DNA of 64,000 nucleotides from Opitutaceae bacterium (GCA_027490995.1 JAIXWY010000005.1:62001-126000), one strand, 5' to 3'; shown: positions 16,441 to 26,318, numbered from the stretch's first letter. A program made the numbers and translations. Notes: generated from the letters alone by a model not told the origin.

Positions 16441-17574
16441 ATGCACATCGAAGACCGCGGCCTGATTTCCGACTCCCGTCTCCGCCCCGCCGGCCAACGC
16501 GCCTCGGCGTTCGTCGGCCTCGCCCGCGCCCGGAACGGGACTCTGTTCTGCACCTTCCAGAACGGTCCGAAAAAACACGCCCCCACGTCCACCGTGCGCA
16601 TCTGCCGCTCGCGCGACGGGGCGCGCTCATGGCAGGAACTGCCCTTCCCCCTGCCCACCACCTTCGCCGGGATCCCGGGTTCGCTCGGGTGCGGCGAGAT
16701 CGTCGAGGTCTCCCCAGGGCGTCTGCTCCTGATCGCGACGTGGATGGACCGCCGTGATCCCGATCGCCCGCTCTTCGACCCCGTTTCTTCCGGCATCCTT
16801 CACTGCCGTCAACTCGCGGCTTGGTCCGAGGACGAGGGAGAGTCCTGGAGCGCGTGGCGCGAATTGCCCACCCCCGGCTTGGGCGGCTGCACCAGCACCG
16901 GTCCCATCCTGCAGTGGCCGGATGGCACGCTGGCGTATCCACTTGAAAGCTACAAAACCTGGGACGACCCACGCGTCGTCCATCACGCCGCCCGGGTGAT
17001 GGTCTCCCGGGACCGCGGGCTCACGTTCTCCGAACCGCTGCTCCTCGCCCAACACCCGGAGCACCAGCTGTACTACTGGGACCAGCGGCTGTGCGTCGGC
17101 TCCCACCCCGGCGAATGGATCGGGCTTTTCTGGACCCACGATCTCGCCGCCCAGCGAGACCTGCCCGTCCACCGTGCCTCAGGATCGCTCACCAGCGCCG
17201 GCTGGCACACCGAAGCCGTCACCGCCACGTCCCTCCCCGGGCAAATCGCCGCCCCGCTCCTGCTCGGCGACGGCCGGTTGCTCGCGTTCGTGGTCGACCG
17301 CGACCACCCGGGCCGACTCACCCTGTGGAGCTCGCCCGACCGCGGCCAGTCATGGACCGACCAGCTCGTGGTCTACGTGCACGACGAGCGCGCGAGCCTC
17401 AGCCAAGGACGCGAGCACATCGACTTCGGGCAATACTGGGACGACATGAACAAGTGGAGCTTCGGCCACCCCGCGCTCCGCGACCTCGGCGACGGTCGCG
17501 TCCTGCTCGCCCATTACGCCGGACCACCCGACGAAATGAGCGTGCACTGGATCCGGGTCGATATCCGGAACTAA
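16441..17574 (+). CDS. Sialidase/neuraminidase-fold (BNR repeat) protein
   Basis: 377 residues from ATG 16441. Four Asp-box repeats are visible (SRDGARSW, SEDEGESW, SRDRGLTF, SPDRGQSW), placed as in six-bladed sialidase propellers. Catalytic-type residues such as the arginines are plausible but not provable by eye. No signal peptide is seen, so a cytoplasmic location is likely. The upstream open frame overlapping the lipoprotein gene is a GC-rich artefact. It may act on uronic or sialic acid-like sugars or may simply be a glycosidase of another type. Confidence 0.85.
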   Translation: MHIEDRGLISDSRLRPAGQRASAFVGLARARNGTLFCTFQNGPKKHAPTSTVRICRSRDGARSWQELPFPLPTTFAGIPGSLGCGEIVEVSPGRLLLIATWMDRRDPDRPLFDPVSSGILHCRQLAAWSEDEGESWSAWRELPTPGLGGCTSTGPILQWPDGTLAYPLESYKTWDDPRVVHHAARVMVSRDRGLTFSEPLLLAQHPEHQLYYWDQRLCVGSHPGEWIGLFWTHDLAAQRDLPVHRASGSLTSAGWHTEAVTATSLPGQIAAPLLLGDGRLLAFVVDRDHPGRLTLWSSPDRGQSWTDQLVVYVHDERASLSQGREHIDFGQYWDDMNKWSFGHPALRDLGDGRVLLAHYAGPPDEMSVHWIRVDIRN

Positions 17575-17751
17575 GGCCCACTGGGCAGGCCGGCCCAGCC
17601 GCGTCCGCGGTGCCGGCGGCGATTGCGCAAACAATTGACCAAAAGCCAGATTCCGGCGAACCCGCCGGGGAATTCCGGGTCGGAGGGAACCAAACTTTCC
17701 CTCGCGCCGCTTTGCGCGTAGCGTCACCTTTTCCTCAACCTTCGTTTTCCC

Positions 17752-18714
17752 ATGCCCAACGGTCCCGCCTGGTCGCAGAAGCTCCGCGAAGAAATCAGCC
17801 TCGCCGTCATCGGCCAAGAGGCCGTCGTCGAACGCCTGCTCGTCGCGTTGCTCGCCAACGGGCACGTGCTGCTCGAGGGCATGCCGGGCCTCGCCAAGAC
17901 GCTGCTCGTGAAGTCCCTCGGCTCCGCGCTGGGCGTCCAGTTCGAGCGAATCCAGTTCACGCCGGACCTGCTGCCCAGCGACGTGGTGGGGACGATGATC
18001 TTTTCGCCGAAGGACGGCACCTTCCGCGCCCACCACGGGCCGATCTTCGCCAACTTGGTGCTCGCCGATGAAATCAACCGCGCCCCGGCCAAGGTGCAGA
18101 GCGCCCTGCTCGAGGGCATGCAGGAGCGGCAGGTCACCATCGGCGGCCAGACTCACCCGCTGCCGTCTCCGTTCCTCGTCATGGCCACGCAGAATCCGGT
18201 CGAGCAGGAGGGCACCTACCCGCTGCCGGAGGCCCAGACCGACCGTTTCCTGTTCAAGTTGCTCGTCGAGTATCCCTCCGCCCAAGAGGAGGCCCTGATG
18301 CTGTCCCGCTGGGGCCAGGTCACCCGCTCCCCGTCGGTCAAGGCCGTCTCCAGTGGCCCGGAACTGATCGCGCTGCGGAGCCAGGTCGATGCGGTCCACG
18401 TAGCTCCGGCAATCGAGGCGTACATTCTGTCGCTCGTCCGCGGTACGCGGGCGCTGACGGTGGCAGACGACAAGGGCTACCGGCTGCTCACGTTCGGGGC
18501 GTCGCCGCGCGCGTCGCTCGCCCTCTACACCGCCAGCCGCGCGCTGGCTTGGCTGCGCGGCGCCGACTTTGTCACGCCGGCGCTCGTGCAGGAAATCGCC
18601 CCCGACGTCCTGCGCCACCGTATCGCCCTGACCTATGAAGCCGAGGCGGCCGGGCAGACGCCCGACCAGATCATCGGCCAGGTGATCGACAAGACGGCCA
18701 TCCCGCCGCTCTAA
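17752..18714 (+). CDS. MoxR-family AAA+ ATPase
   Basis: 320 residues. Walker A is GMPGLAKT (near residue 45), Walker B is LVLADEINRA and sensor 1 is VMATQNP, followed by the EGTYPLPEAQTDRF segment typical of MoxR. MoxR ATPases act with VWA proteins as chaperones that mature or insert cofactors into partner complexes. It leads a tight six-gene cluster with DUF58, two VWA proteins, a batC-like gene and a batD-batE fusion. Confidence 0.95.
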   Translation: MPNGPAWSQKLREEISLAVIGQEAVVERLLVALLANGHVLLEGMPGLAKTLLVKSLGSALGVQFERIQFTPDLLPSDVVGTMIFSPKDGTFRAHHGPIFANLVLADEINRAPAKVQSALLEGMQERQVTIGGQTHPLPSPFLVMATQNPVEQEGTYPLPEAQTDRFLFKLLVEYPSAQEEALMLSRWGQVTRSPSVKAVSSGPELIALRSQVDAVHVAPAIEAYILSLVRGTRALTVADDKGYRLLTFGASPRASLALYTASRALAWLRGADFVTPALVQEIAPDVLRHRIALTYEAEAAGQTPDQIIGQVIDKTAIPPL

Positions 18715-18745
18715 GCGGCCCGCGTCCCCACCCGGTCCCGATCCC

Positions 18746-19657
18746 GTGTCCGCCGCGCCTCCCTCCGCACTCCCGACGTCGTCGTCCGCGCTCGCGCTGC
18801 TACGGCAGCTCGAGTGGCGCGTGCGCCATGCGGTCGAGAACGTGCTCAGCGGCGAATACCGCTCGGCCCTCCGCGGCCGCGGCATGGAGTTCGATCAGGT
18901 CGTACGCTATGAGTTCGGCGACGATGTGCGCGACATCGACTGGAACGTGACCGCGAGGCTGGGCGAGCCGTACCGCAAGAAGTTCGTCGAGGAACGGGAG
19001 GTCACGGTCTTTCTCGTTCTCGAAGACACCCCCAGCCTGCAGTTCGGATCCGGCGAGATTTCCAAACGTGAGGCGCTGCTGGAGCTCGCCGGTCTGCTCA
19101 TGGTGCTCGGTGCGCTGAACCGCGACCGCGTCGGCTGCGTAGTCGCCGGGCCCACGGGCCACACGTTCCGCCAACCCGTGCGCGGCCGCGGTGCGATCCT
19201 GCACGCGGCGGCCGACCTGCTCGGCACGCCACCCCCGGCCCTGGACCGCGCGCCGGCGGGGCGCCCGGTCATCCCGTGGCGGCTGATTTCCCGGGCGGCG
19301 CCGAAGCATTCAGTGCTGATCTGGCTCGGCGACTTTGCGCCGGCCGATCCGCCCGAGGGTTGGGCCGTGCTCCAACGCCGGTACCAGACGATCGGTTTCC
19401 GCGTCGATGACCCGTGGGAACGCGAACTCCCGACCGACGGTCTACGCGTCGCCTACGATCCGACCCGCGGGCGGCTGGTGACACTCGAGGGCTCGAACGC
19501 GGAGCGCGCCGCGCACGCCGCGTGGCGCGGAGCGCGCGAAGCCGCGTGGACCCGCCTCTTCCCGGATCCGCAGAGCCGACTCGCGGTGTCGACCGCCGAC
19601 AACCGCCTCGATGCGCTCGTGCGGTTCTTTCACGCGCGCCTCCGCACCCGCCGCTGA
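18746..19657 (+). CDS. DUF58 domain protein
   Basis: 303 residues, GTG start 31 bp after the moxR stop. The DUF58 signature is seen in GRGMEFDQVVRYEFGDDVRD and IDWNVTARLGEPYRKKFVEE. A VWA-like alternation follows, in which a DxSxS motif is degenerate (LEDTPSLQFG). These proteins are regularly encoded between moxR and the batA gene and are thought to work with the ATPase in envelope maintenance or stress. A later ATG start is possible, but the GTG keeps the compact operon spacing. Confidence 0.93.
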   Translation: MSAAPPSALPTSSSALALLRQLEWRVRHAVENVLSGEYRSALRGRGMEFDQVVRYEFGDDVRDIDWNVTARLGEPYRKKFVEEREVTVFLVLEDTPSLQFGSGEISKREALLELAGLLMVLGALNRDRVGCVVAGPTGHTFRQPVRGRGAILHAAADLLGTPPPALDRAPAGRPVIPWRLISRAAPKHSVLIWLGDFAPADPPEGWAVLQRRYQTIGFRVDDPWERELPTDGLRVAYDPTRGRLVTLEGSNAERAAHAAWRGAREAAWTRLFPDPQSRLAVSTADNRLDALVRFFHARLRTRR

Positions 19658-19676
19658 GACGTCCACCCCGCTCGCC

Positions 19677-20876
19677 GTGTCCGACTTCGTCTTCAAGGAT
19701 CCGCTCTGGCTGCTGGCGCTGCTGGTGCTGCCGCTGCTCATCTGGCTCCGCGGGCGCCGTGCGGTGCCCGTCCTGATCGTCCCCTTCGCCGCCGCGTGGC
19801 ACCGCCCGAGCCTCATTCGCACGTCGCGGCTGCCCGTCTCCCTCGCGGTCGTCGGACTCGCCCTCCTGATCGTCGGCCTCGCCCGGCCCCAACGCGTGGA
19901 GAGCCGGCAGGAAGTGCGCGCCGAAGGTTACGACTTGATGCTCGCGATCGACCTCTCGGGCTCGATGCAGGCGGAAGATTTCGAGCGCGATGGGGAACGG
20001 ATCAACCGCCTGCAGACGATCAAACCCGTCATCCAGGCGTTCATCAGCGACCGCCCGAGCGACCGCATCGGCATCGTGGTGTTCTCGGGCCGGGCCTACA
20101 CGCTCGCTCCCCTCACGTTCGACCACGGATGGCTGGGACGCCAGGTCGAGCGGCTGAAGATCGGCCTGATCGAGGACGGCACCGCGATCGGCGACGGTCT
20201 CGGCGTCTCGCTCGCCCGGCTCGAACAGCCCGCCCGCGCCGCCGAGGGAGGCCGCCGTCTCGGCGCGTTCGTCGTGCTGCTCACCGACGGCGCCAACAAT
20301 CGCGGCACCCTCACGCCTGCCCAGGCGACAGAAATCGCCCGCGCCCGGAGCATTCCGGTCTACACCATCGGCGCCGGCCGCGACGGTTTCGTGCCCTTCC
20401 CGGTCTTCGACGACAAAGGAAACAAGATCGGCTACCAGCGTCGTCCCTCCGATCTCGACGAGCCCGCGCTGCGCCAAATCGCCGCCGAGACCGGCGGGCA
20501 GTACTTCCGCGCCGACGATGTGCGGACCGTAGAGCTCGCCTTCTCCGCGATCGACCGCGCCAAGAAGATCGAATTCCAGGCCAAGAGCCACCTTCTCACC
20601 ACCGAGCTCTTCGCGTGGCTCGCCCTACCCGGCGGGATCCTGCTGCTCCTCGGCGCCGCCCTCACCCTGCCGCGCCGGCCGCGCGGCGACACCGCCACCG
20701 CCGCCTCCCGCCCCGGCTCCGCGCCCACCGCTTCCGGCTCCGCACTCGCCGGCTCAGCCCAGTCAGGCTTGGCGAACTCCGCGGGCACCGCAGTCGCCGA
20801 CACCCGTTTCTCAACCGCTGCCTCCTCCTCGCCGACCGGGACGGGTCGGACAGTATCGGCGCCGCCCCTACGATGA
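19677..20876 (+). CDS. batA: BatA-like VWA membrane protein
   Basis: 399 residues from GTG 19677. Two N-terminal membrane segments (WLLALLVLPLLIWL and LAVVGLALLIVGLA) precede a VWA domain with a complete MIDAS (DLSGSMQAEDF, threonine and aspartate further on in TDGANNRG). One more membrane segment (LFAWLALPGGILLLLGAALT) and an Ala/Ser-rich tail follow. The frame extends upstream into the DUF58 gene, but the 19677 start gives a normal first helix and a 19-bp gap. Its stop overlaps the next start (ATGA). Confidence 0.92.
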   Translation: MSDFVFKDPLWLLALLVLPLLIWLRGRRAVPVLIVPFAAAWHRPSLIRTSRLPVSLAVVGLALLIVGLARPQRVESRQEVRAEGYDLMLAIDLSGSMQAEDFERDGERINRLQTIKPVIQAFISDRPSDRIGIVVFSGRAYTLAPLTFDHGWLGRQVERLKIGLIEDGTAIGDGLGVSLARLEQPARAAEGGRRLGAFVVLLTDGANNRGTLTPAQATEIARARSIPVYTIGAGRDGFVPFPVFDDKGNKIGYQRRPSDLDEPALRQIAAETGGQYFRADDVRTVELAFSAIDRAKKIEFQAKSHLLTTELFAWLALPGGILLLLGAALTLPRRPRGDTATAASRPGSAPTASGSALAGSAQSGLANSAGTAVADTRFSTAASSSPTGTGRTVSAPPLR

Positions 20877-21901
20877 CGTTTGCGACGCCACTTCTCCTGC
20901 TGACCACGCTGTTCCCGCTCGTCCTGCTGGGCTACGAGCTGGTGCGCCTGCGCCGCGACCGGGAGACCGCTCCCGCGCGCATCCTCGGGGGCTCGGCGGC
21001 GCACGGGGTGGTCCGGCTGAGCCGCTCCACACCGTCCGCCTCCCCGCGTCGCATCCTTGTCTGCCTCGGCCTGATCCTCGTCGGCGTCGCCGCCGCCCGA
21101 CCGCAATGGGGCCGCATCGAGGAACCGGTCTTCGACCAATCGCGCGAGATCCTCATCGCCGTCGACCTGTCGCGATCGATGCTCGCGCCGGACGTCAAAC
21201 CCACCCGCCTCGACCGCGCCAAGCTGCTCATCCAATCGCTGCTCGAACGGCTCGACGGTGAACGGGTCGGTCTGCTCGTCTTCTCCGGCACCGCGTTCCT
21301 ACAGAGTCCGCTGAGCTCCGACTATGAAATCCTTCGCGAATTCCTGCCCGAGCTGCAGCCCAATTTCCTCCCCGCCGGCGGGACCAACTACGAGGCTCTC
21401 CTGACTTCCGCGCTGGAGGCGTTCAGCCGCGACGGTGGCGCCGACCGCTACCTGATCATCCTGAGCGACGGCGAGGCGGCCGACGACGCGTGGCGTCCGT
21501 TCGCCGATCAGCTCAAGACGCGCGGCATCCGGGTACTCGCGTTGGGCATCGGCACGCGTGACGGAGCGATGATCCCCGAGGCCGAAGGCGGACTCGTCAA
21601 GGACGACCGCGGCGCCGTGGTGCTGTCCCGCCTCGAACCCGCCACGCTTCAGTCCCTCGCCGCGACGACCGATGGTCGTTACGCCGATGCTTCCGGCTGG
21701 GTCGATCTCGCGGAACTGCTCCGGCAGACCGTCGAGGCCGGCCGCCGGGGCGAATTCAAGGAGGTGAACCGCGTGCGGCTCGCCGAGCGTTTCCAGTTTT
21801 TCCTCGCGCCGGCCGTGCTGCTGCTGCTCGCCGGCCTCTGGCGCGAATTCCCCGTGCGGCCCACCCCGCGCCCCGTCACCCTCAAGTCCGCGTCGTCGTG
21901 A
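20873..21901 (+). CDS. batB: BatB-like VWA membrane protein
   Basis: 342 residues, starting inside the batA stop. Two N-terminal membrane segments, then a VWA domain with MIDAS DLSRSMLAPD and SDGEAADD. A C-terminal membrane segment (FFLAPAVLLLLAGLW) closes the domain. It is a paralogue of BatA with the same topology, probably forming a membrane complex with BatA and BatD. A four-base overlap with the next gene (GTGA) implies coupled translation. Confidence 0.92.
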   Translation: MTFATPLLLLTTLFPLVLLGYELVRLRRDRETAPARILGGSAAHGVVRLSRSTPSASPRRILVCLGLILVGVAAARPQWGRIEEPVFDQSREILIAVDLSRSMLAPDVKPTRLDRAKLLIQSLLERLDGERVGLLVFSGTAFLQSPLSSDYEILREFLPELQPNFLPAGGTNYEALLTSALEAFSRDGGADRYLIILSDGEAADDAWRPFADQLKTRGIRVLALGIGTRDGAMIPEAEGGLVKDDRGAVVLSRLEPATLQSLAATTDGRYADASGWVDLAELLRQTVEAGRRGEFKEVNRVRLAERFQFFLAPAVLLLLAGLWREFPVRPTPRPVTLKSASS

Positions 21902-22845
21902 AGCCCGTCGTCCTCGTCCCCGCTCTCCTCCTGCTCGCCGCTCCCAGCGCCTCCGCGCAATCCGCCGCGACGCCTCCGGCGCAGCGCAATGGCTCGCCGC
22001 TCACCGCAGCCGGCGCCACCGCCCCAGCCCCTGCGTCGGCTGGCCAAAGCGGAGGCGCGCGCCGCCCCGGCGGTGCGGGAGCCGACGCCACCAGCGAGGC
22101 CCTCGTGCAGACCGTCGCGGACATTTCCGGGAAGGCGTCACCGGGTGCACGCGACTACCGCCGGCTCACCGAGGCCACCCTCGATTTCGCGCGCCGCAAG
22201 GCGATGGGTGGCGAGGGTTTCAGCCCCGGCGTGATCACGTCGGCCCTCGACGCCGTCGATGCCGGCGAAGCGCTCGACCGGAGCGCCGCCGACTGGCCGA
22301 CGCTACGCAAGGAGCTGGAGGCGTATCTCGACGGGTCGCAGGAACCGCCGCCGCCCCAGCCGGAGCAGCAGAAGGACCAGCAGAAAGATCAGAACCCGCA
22401 GTCCTCCGATCCGTCGCAGCAGAACGAGCAGCAAGAGCAGCAGCAAAACGAGAACTCGGAGCCGAAGCCCGGTGAGTCGCCGCCGCAGAACGGTTCTTCG
22501 GCGAACGACGCCAAGTCCCCGACGTCGCCGCCAAGCGATCCATCCTCGGAAACGGGCGAGCCACCGCAGAACCCGGAGAACCGCGAATCCGCTTTCGGTA
22601 ACATGCAGCGCCCACCGTCTCCACCGCCCACCCCACCTCCTGCGCAGAGCGCGGGCGACGCGGATCGTCAGCCGGTCGGCGGACAGCCGCCGCGGCCCAG
22701 CAACGCCGAGGGCAAACCGGAGTTGGCGATGCCGCTCCAAAAATTGGATCAGGTAAAACAGGCGGACTCACCCGCGAAGCTCTTCCGCGTAATGGAGGGG
22801 AAACCCACCGGACCCGCCACCGGTAAGAAGGGCCAGACGTGGTGA
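21898..22845 (+). CDS. BatC-like secreted protein with Gln/Pro-rich tail
   Basis: 315 residues, GTG start overlapping the batB stop. A signal peptide (VVLVPALLLLAAPSASAQ) is followed by a short helical region (about 65-145). Residues 145-300 form a low-complexity Gln, Pro, Ser and Asn-rich tail (many QQ, PP and EQQ runs). Position and the disordered tail match the batC slot, though TPR repeats are hard to see, so the symbol is withheld. It is probably periplasmic. Overlaps at both ends tie it to the operon. Confidence 0.85.
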   Translation: MKPVVLVPALLLLAAPSASAQSAATPPAQRNGSPLTAAGATAPAPASAGQSGGARRPGGAGADATSEALVQTVADISGKASPGARDYRRLTEATLDFARRKAMGGEGFSPGVITSALDAVDAGEALDRSAADWPTLRKELEAYLDGSQEPPPPQPEQQKDQQKDQNPQSSDPSQQNEQQEQQQNENSEPKPGESPPQNGSSANDAKSPTSPPSDPSSETGEPPQNPENRESAFGNMQRPPSPPPTPPPAQSAGDADRQPVGGQPPRPSNAEGKPELAMPLQKLDQVKQADSPAKLFRVMEGKPTGPATGKKGQTW

Positions 22846-22847
22846 CC

Positions 22848-25451
22848 ATGCGCGCTCGTTTCCTCTCTCGTTTTCCAGGGCCGTTCATCGCCGCGCTCCT
22901 GCTCGCCCTCGGCGCGCTGACCAGCGTCTTCGGCCAGAGCGCACGCTGGCAGCCGGACCGCGGCACCCTTGGCCTCGGCCAAGCCTCGGAAATTCAGCTG
23001 GTCTTCGAGAACTGCTCCCCGAGCGGAACCCCCAACGTGCCGCGGGTGAACGGCGTTTCACTCGAGCTCGCCGGCCAATCCCAGAGCACCGAAATCATCA
23101 ACTTCAACGTCACGCGCCGCGTCCTTCTCACCTACGTCGCCCGGCCGACCCAGCGGGGCAGCGTGGACATTCCGCCCTTCGACATCCCGACCGACAAGGG
23201 TAACATCCGCGTGCCCGCCGCGAGTTTTACCGTCGGCGACGCCACGTTGGGCAATTCCGGCGCCACCCTCGACTCCGTCATCCAGGCCCGCCTCAACCCG
23301 CCCGCCGAACCAGTCTGGGCCGGCGAGGTGTTTCCGCTGACCTACACGTTGTCGATCGTGCGACGGTTCAGCGCTCAGCTCGCGAGCAACGTCGAGTGGT
23401 CCTCCGCTCCCCTCGCGGTCGAAGACTGGTCCAAACCGGAAATGGGCGAGCTCACCTCGGGCGGCGAGACCCGCAACATCGCCACCTACCGCACCCGCGC
23501 CCTCGCTCGCACCCCGGGTACCCTCGCCCTCAGCCCGGCCCAGCAGTTGGTCAACGTACAGACCGGGACCTCCGCCTTCGGGCTGTTCTCGCGGCCCACA
23601 ATGGAGCAGTTCGCGATCACCACGCCGGCCGCAGGCCTGACCGTGAAACCGCTCCCCAGCCCCGCGCCCGCAGAGTTCACGGGAGCCGTCGGGGAATTCA
23701 CGCTCACCTCGAAAATCGTGCCCACCACCGCGGCGCCCGGAGAGCCGATCACGTGGACGCTCGAGTTGGCCGGCACCGGCAATTGGCCGGACCTCGGCGG
23801 ACTCCCTGCGCGTGACGCGAGCCGCGACTTCCGTGTCGTGCAGCCGCAGGCGAAGCGCACGACCAAGGAGGGCACGCTCTTCGAGGCCTCGCTCACGGAG
23901 GACGTCGTGCTCATCCCGACCCAGCCCGGCACCTACCGTCTCGGGCCGGTGCGCTGGAGCTATTTTGATCCCAAGGCCGGAGCCTATCGCACGCTCACCA
24001 CCGAGACCGTCACGGTGACGATCGCGCCCCCGGCCACCGTCGCGGCGAGCGGGGCGAGCACGTCGGCGCGGGAAACTCCGGTGGCCGCCGACACGTCCAG
24101 CGGACCCCGACCCGGCACGGCCCCGCTGCCGCGAGGTTTGCCCCGGGATCCGATTGCCGGGGAAGCCGCGGCGCCTCGACCGCTTTCATGGCTGGCCGTC
24201 GGTGGACTCGCGGCGGGTTCGCTGCTCCTTCCGCTCATCGGCTGGGTCGCACTCGCGTGGGGGCGGGCCCGGACGACCGACCCCCGCAAAGTCCGCCGCG
24301 CTGCCCGGGTCCAGCTCCTCGTCACGCTGCGTGCGCTCGCGGGAACGACCCGCGCCGACGAGCAGCGACGCCTCCTTGCTGACTGGCGCGAGCACGCCGC
24401 CCGCGCCCTCGGCCTCGGCCGCTCCGTGCCATCGGCCACCGACCTCGCCCGGCAGGCGCAAGCCGCCGGAGCGGATCCCGAAGCGTGGAACCGCCTCTGG
24501 ACGGAGGCCGAGCGCACCCTGTTTGGTCCGGATCTGTCACCCCTCGCGCCCGACTGGACCGCTCGCGCACTCGCCGCGGCGGCCGCGGTGCCACGCGCCC
24601 GGTTCCAACTGCGTTCGCTCTTCCTGCGCCGCAACCTGTTTCCCTGGCTCGTTCTCCTGCTCATCGGCATCAGCGCGGCGAGCCTGGGCTCGGACCTGCG
24701 CGCCGCGGATGCCGCGGCCCAGTACCGCGCCGGACAATTTGAACCCGCGGAGCAGGAGTGGCGCGCCCGCGTCGCCGCCGAGCCGACCGATTGGATCGCC
24801 CGGCACAACCTCGCGCTTGCGCTCGGACAGCAGGACCGCTGGAGCGAGGCACTCGGCCACGCCACCGCCGCCTTTGTGCAGAACCCGGCCGATCCCTCGG
24901 TCCGCTGGCACCTTGCGCTCTGCAGCGAACGCGCCGGCGTCACCCCTGCCGGTGTCGGTAGAATCACCGACGACAGCATGGTCGCGACTGCTGCCAGCCG
25001 CCTCTCGCCCGCGGAGTGGCAACGCGTCGCCATCATGGGCGCATGGACCCTCGCGCTCGCCCTCGGCCTCTTCCTCCTTCACGGCTACCGAGAGGTCCGC
25101 TGGCTGCGCACTGCGGCCGTGGCGCTGAGCGTCCTCGGCGTCCTTGCCGCAGGCATCGGCATCGCCGGCGCAAAACACTACGCGGACCTCGGGTCGCCCG
25201 ATGCCGCGATGACCTGGCGTCCCACGACCCTACGCTCGGTGCCTACGGAGGCGGCGACGACGCAGAAGGCGACCCCGCTCGCCGCCGGATCGGTGGCGCG
25301 GGTCACGAAGCACTTCCTCGGCTGGCGACGCCTTGAATTTACGAACGGTCAGACCGGCTGGGTGCAAGCCCGCGACCTGATCCCCCTCTGGTCCGCCCCA
25401 CCCAAGACTCCTGCCCCGCCGGTGCGCCGCGACGCCTCGGCGCGGCGCTAG
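22848..25451 (+). CDS. BatD-BatE fusion protein
   Basis: 867 residues. A signal peptide leads into the BatD (DUF11-like/oxygen tolerance) part: repeated beta-domains over about 30-410, such as LGQASEIQLVFENCSPSGTP and PGTYRLGPVRWSYFDP. A membrane helix lies near 445. After a second helix near 600 come TPR-type repeats (YRAGQFEPAEQEWRARVAAE, ARHNLALALGQQDRWSEALG), another helix pair (about 730-775) and a C-terminal SH3-like domain (AAGSVARVTKHFLGWRRLEF). This tail is the usual content of a separate BatE. Starts at GTG 22839 or 22842 (overlapping the previous stop) are also possible. Confidence 0.9.
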   Translation: MRARFLSRFPGPFIAALLLALGALTSVFGQSARWQPDRGTLGLGQASEIQLVFENCSPSGTPNVPRVNGVSLELAGQSQSTEIINFNVTRRVLLTYVARPTQRGSVDIPPFDIPTDKGNIRVPAASFTVGDATLGNSGATLDSVIQARLNPPAEPVWAGEVFPLTYTLSIVRRFSAQLASNVEWSSAPLAVEDWSKPEMGELTSGGETRNIATYRTRALARTPGTLALSPAQQLVNVQTGTSAFGLFSRPTMEQFAITTPAAGLTVKPLPSPAPAEFTGAVGEFTLTSKIVPTTAAPGEPITWTLELAGTGNWPDLGGLPARDASRDFRVVQPQAKRTTKEGTLFEASLTEDVVLIPTQPGTYRLGPVRWSYFDPKAGAYRTLTTETVTVTIAPPATVAASGASTSARETPVAADTSSGPRPGTAPLPRGLPRDPIAGEAAAPRPLSWLAVGGLAAGSLLLPLIGWVALAWGRARTTDPRKVRRAARVQLLVTLRALAGTTRADEQRRLLADWREHAARALGLGRSVPSATDLARQAQAAGADPEAWNRLWTEAERTLFGPDLSPLAPDWTARALAAAAAVPRARFQLRSLFLRRNLFPWLVLLLIGISAASLGSDLRAADAAAQYRAGQFEPAEQEWRARVAAEPTDWIARHNLALALGQQDRWSEALGHATAAFVQNPADPSVRWHLALCSERAGVTPAGVGRITDDSMVATAASRLSPAEWQRVAIMGAWTLALALGLFLLHGYREVRWLRTAAVALSVLGVLAAGIGIAGAKHYADLGSPDAAMTWRPTTLRSVPTEAATTQKATPLAAGSVARVTKHFLGWRRLEFTNGQTGWVQARDLIPLWSAPPKTPAPPVRRDASARR

Positions 25452-25640
25452 TTCAAAAGGAGCCTGGGGGGCGGGCTTTGCCGCGTGCCGTCCAGACCCC
25501 GCGCCAACGTAACCCACGCCTTGCTTCTTCCGGCGAAAAGGACGCAGGGAAAACGGCAGGGCCTGTGCAGACGAACAGCCACGACTGAGACCCCAGCGGA
25601 TCATCGCCGGTGCAGGCCACCCCAGCCGGACGCCGGTCGC

Positions 25641-26072
25641 TCAGTCGGCGATCGGATTCCGCCACTTTAAGCCACGGAAGCGCGAAAAGTCGGCGTCCGT
25701 CGAATAAAGCACGCCGTTGTGCTCCACGGCTAGCGCGGCCAAGTGGGCATCGGAAACCAAATTACCCACCGCATTTCCACCCCGCAGCATCTGCTGGAAG
25801 ATGACCCAGTGCTGTTCGCCGGGGTGGATCACGCGCACGCAGGGCTGGTCGAGCCAACTCTGCACCCGGGAGATCGCCTCCTTGAGCAGGAGCGGACGCC
25901 GGTACAGCCGAGCGTTGGTGCTGATACGGACGAAAGCATTGAGTACCGGCCAGCACAATGCCACCGGCTCCGCACCGCTGAGCTGCTCATCCCACCAGAT
26001 TCGTGCCGCCTCGTGATGTTCCGACAGGCTATCCTCCGCATAGAGGAGCAGGTTGGCATCCACGAGTATCAT
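25641..26072 (-). CDS. vapC: PIN-domain toxin, VapC family
   Basis: 143 residues. The PIN acids are complete: D5 in LVDANLLLYA, D108 in LVSDAHLAAL, and D126/D128 in STDADFSRF. VapC toxins are ribonucleases that cut tRNA or rRNA. It overlaps the antitoxin gene by 4 bp (ATGA). It is separated from the bat operon by 190 bp of convergent spacer in which I see no gene. Confidence 0.93.
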   Translation of the reverse strand: MILVDANLLLYAEDSLSEHHEAARIWWDEQLSGAEPVALCWPVLNAFVRISTNARLYRRPLLLKEAISRVQSWLDQPCVRVIHPGEQHWVIFQQMLRGGNAVGNLVSDAHLAALAVEHNGVLYSTDADFSRFRGLKWRNPIAD

Positions 26073-26314
26073 GGATGATCCTCGCCTTCCGCGGCAGCGA
26101 GCAACTCGGAGACGTTGTCGTAGCTGAACCCCGGCCGAAGTCCGAGCGGCCGAGCCTTGGTCACGTAGGGTTTCGCGGCCGGCGGCGCGAGGATTTCATC
26201 TAAGCCCACCCGGAGCGCCGCATTGATGACCTCCTTGAATGGCTTGCGCATCCGCAGCGCCCCCTGCCTCGCCTTCGCGGCGACATCCGGATCGAGCGTC
26301 AACGTCGTTCGCAT
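26069..26314 (-). CDS. vapB: Antitoxin of the VapC pair
   Basis: 81 residues. The N-terminus MRTTLTLDPDVAAKARQGA fits a ribbon-helix-helix DNA-binding motif, and the C-terminal tail (SYDNVSELLAAAEGEDHP) would cap the toxin. The promoter and operator lie immediately upstream, so close that the message may have little or no leader. Confidence 0.9.
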   Translation of the reverse strand: MRTTLTLDPDVAAKARQGALRMRKPFKEVINAALRVGLDEILAPPAAKPYVTKARPLGLRPGFSYDNVSELLAAAEGEDHP

Positions 26315-26318
26315 CTAC

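Noticed and set aside
17350..18885. A 511-codon minus-strand frame over the moxR region
   Set aside because: It covers the sialidase end and moxR on the opposite strand. It has no family features, while moxR is certain.
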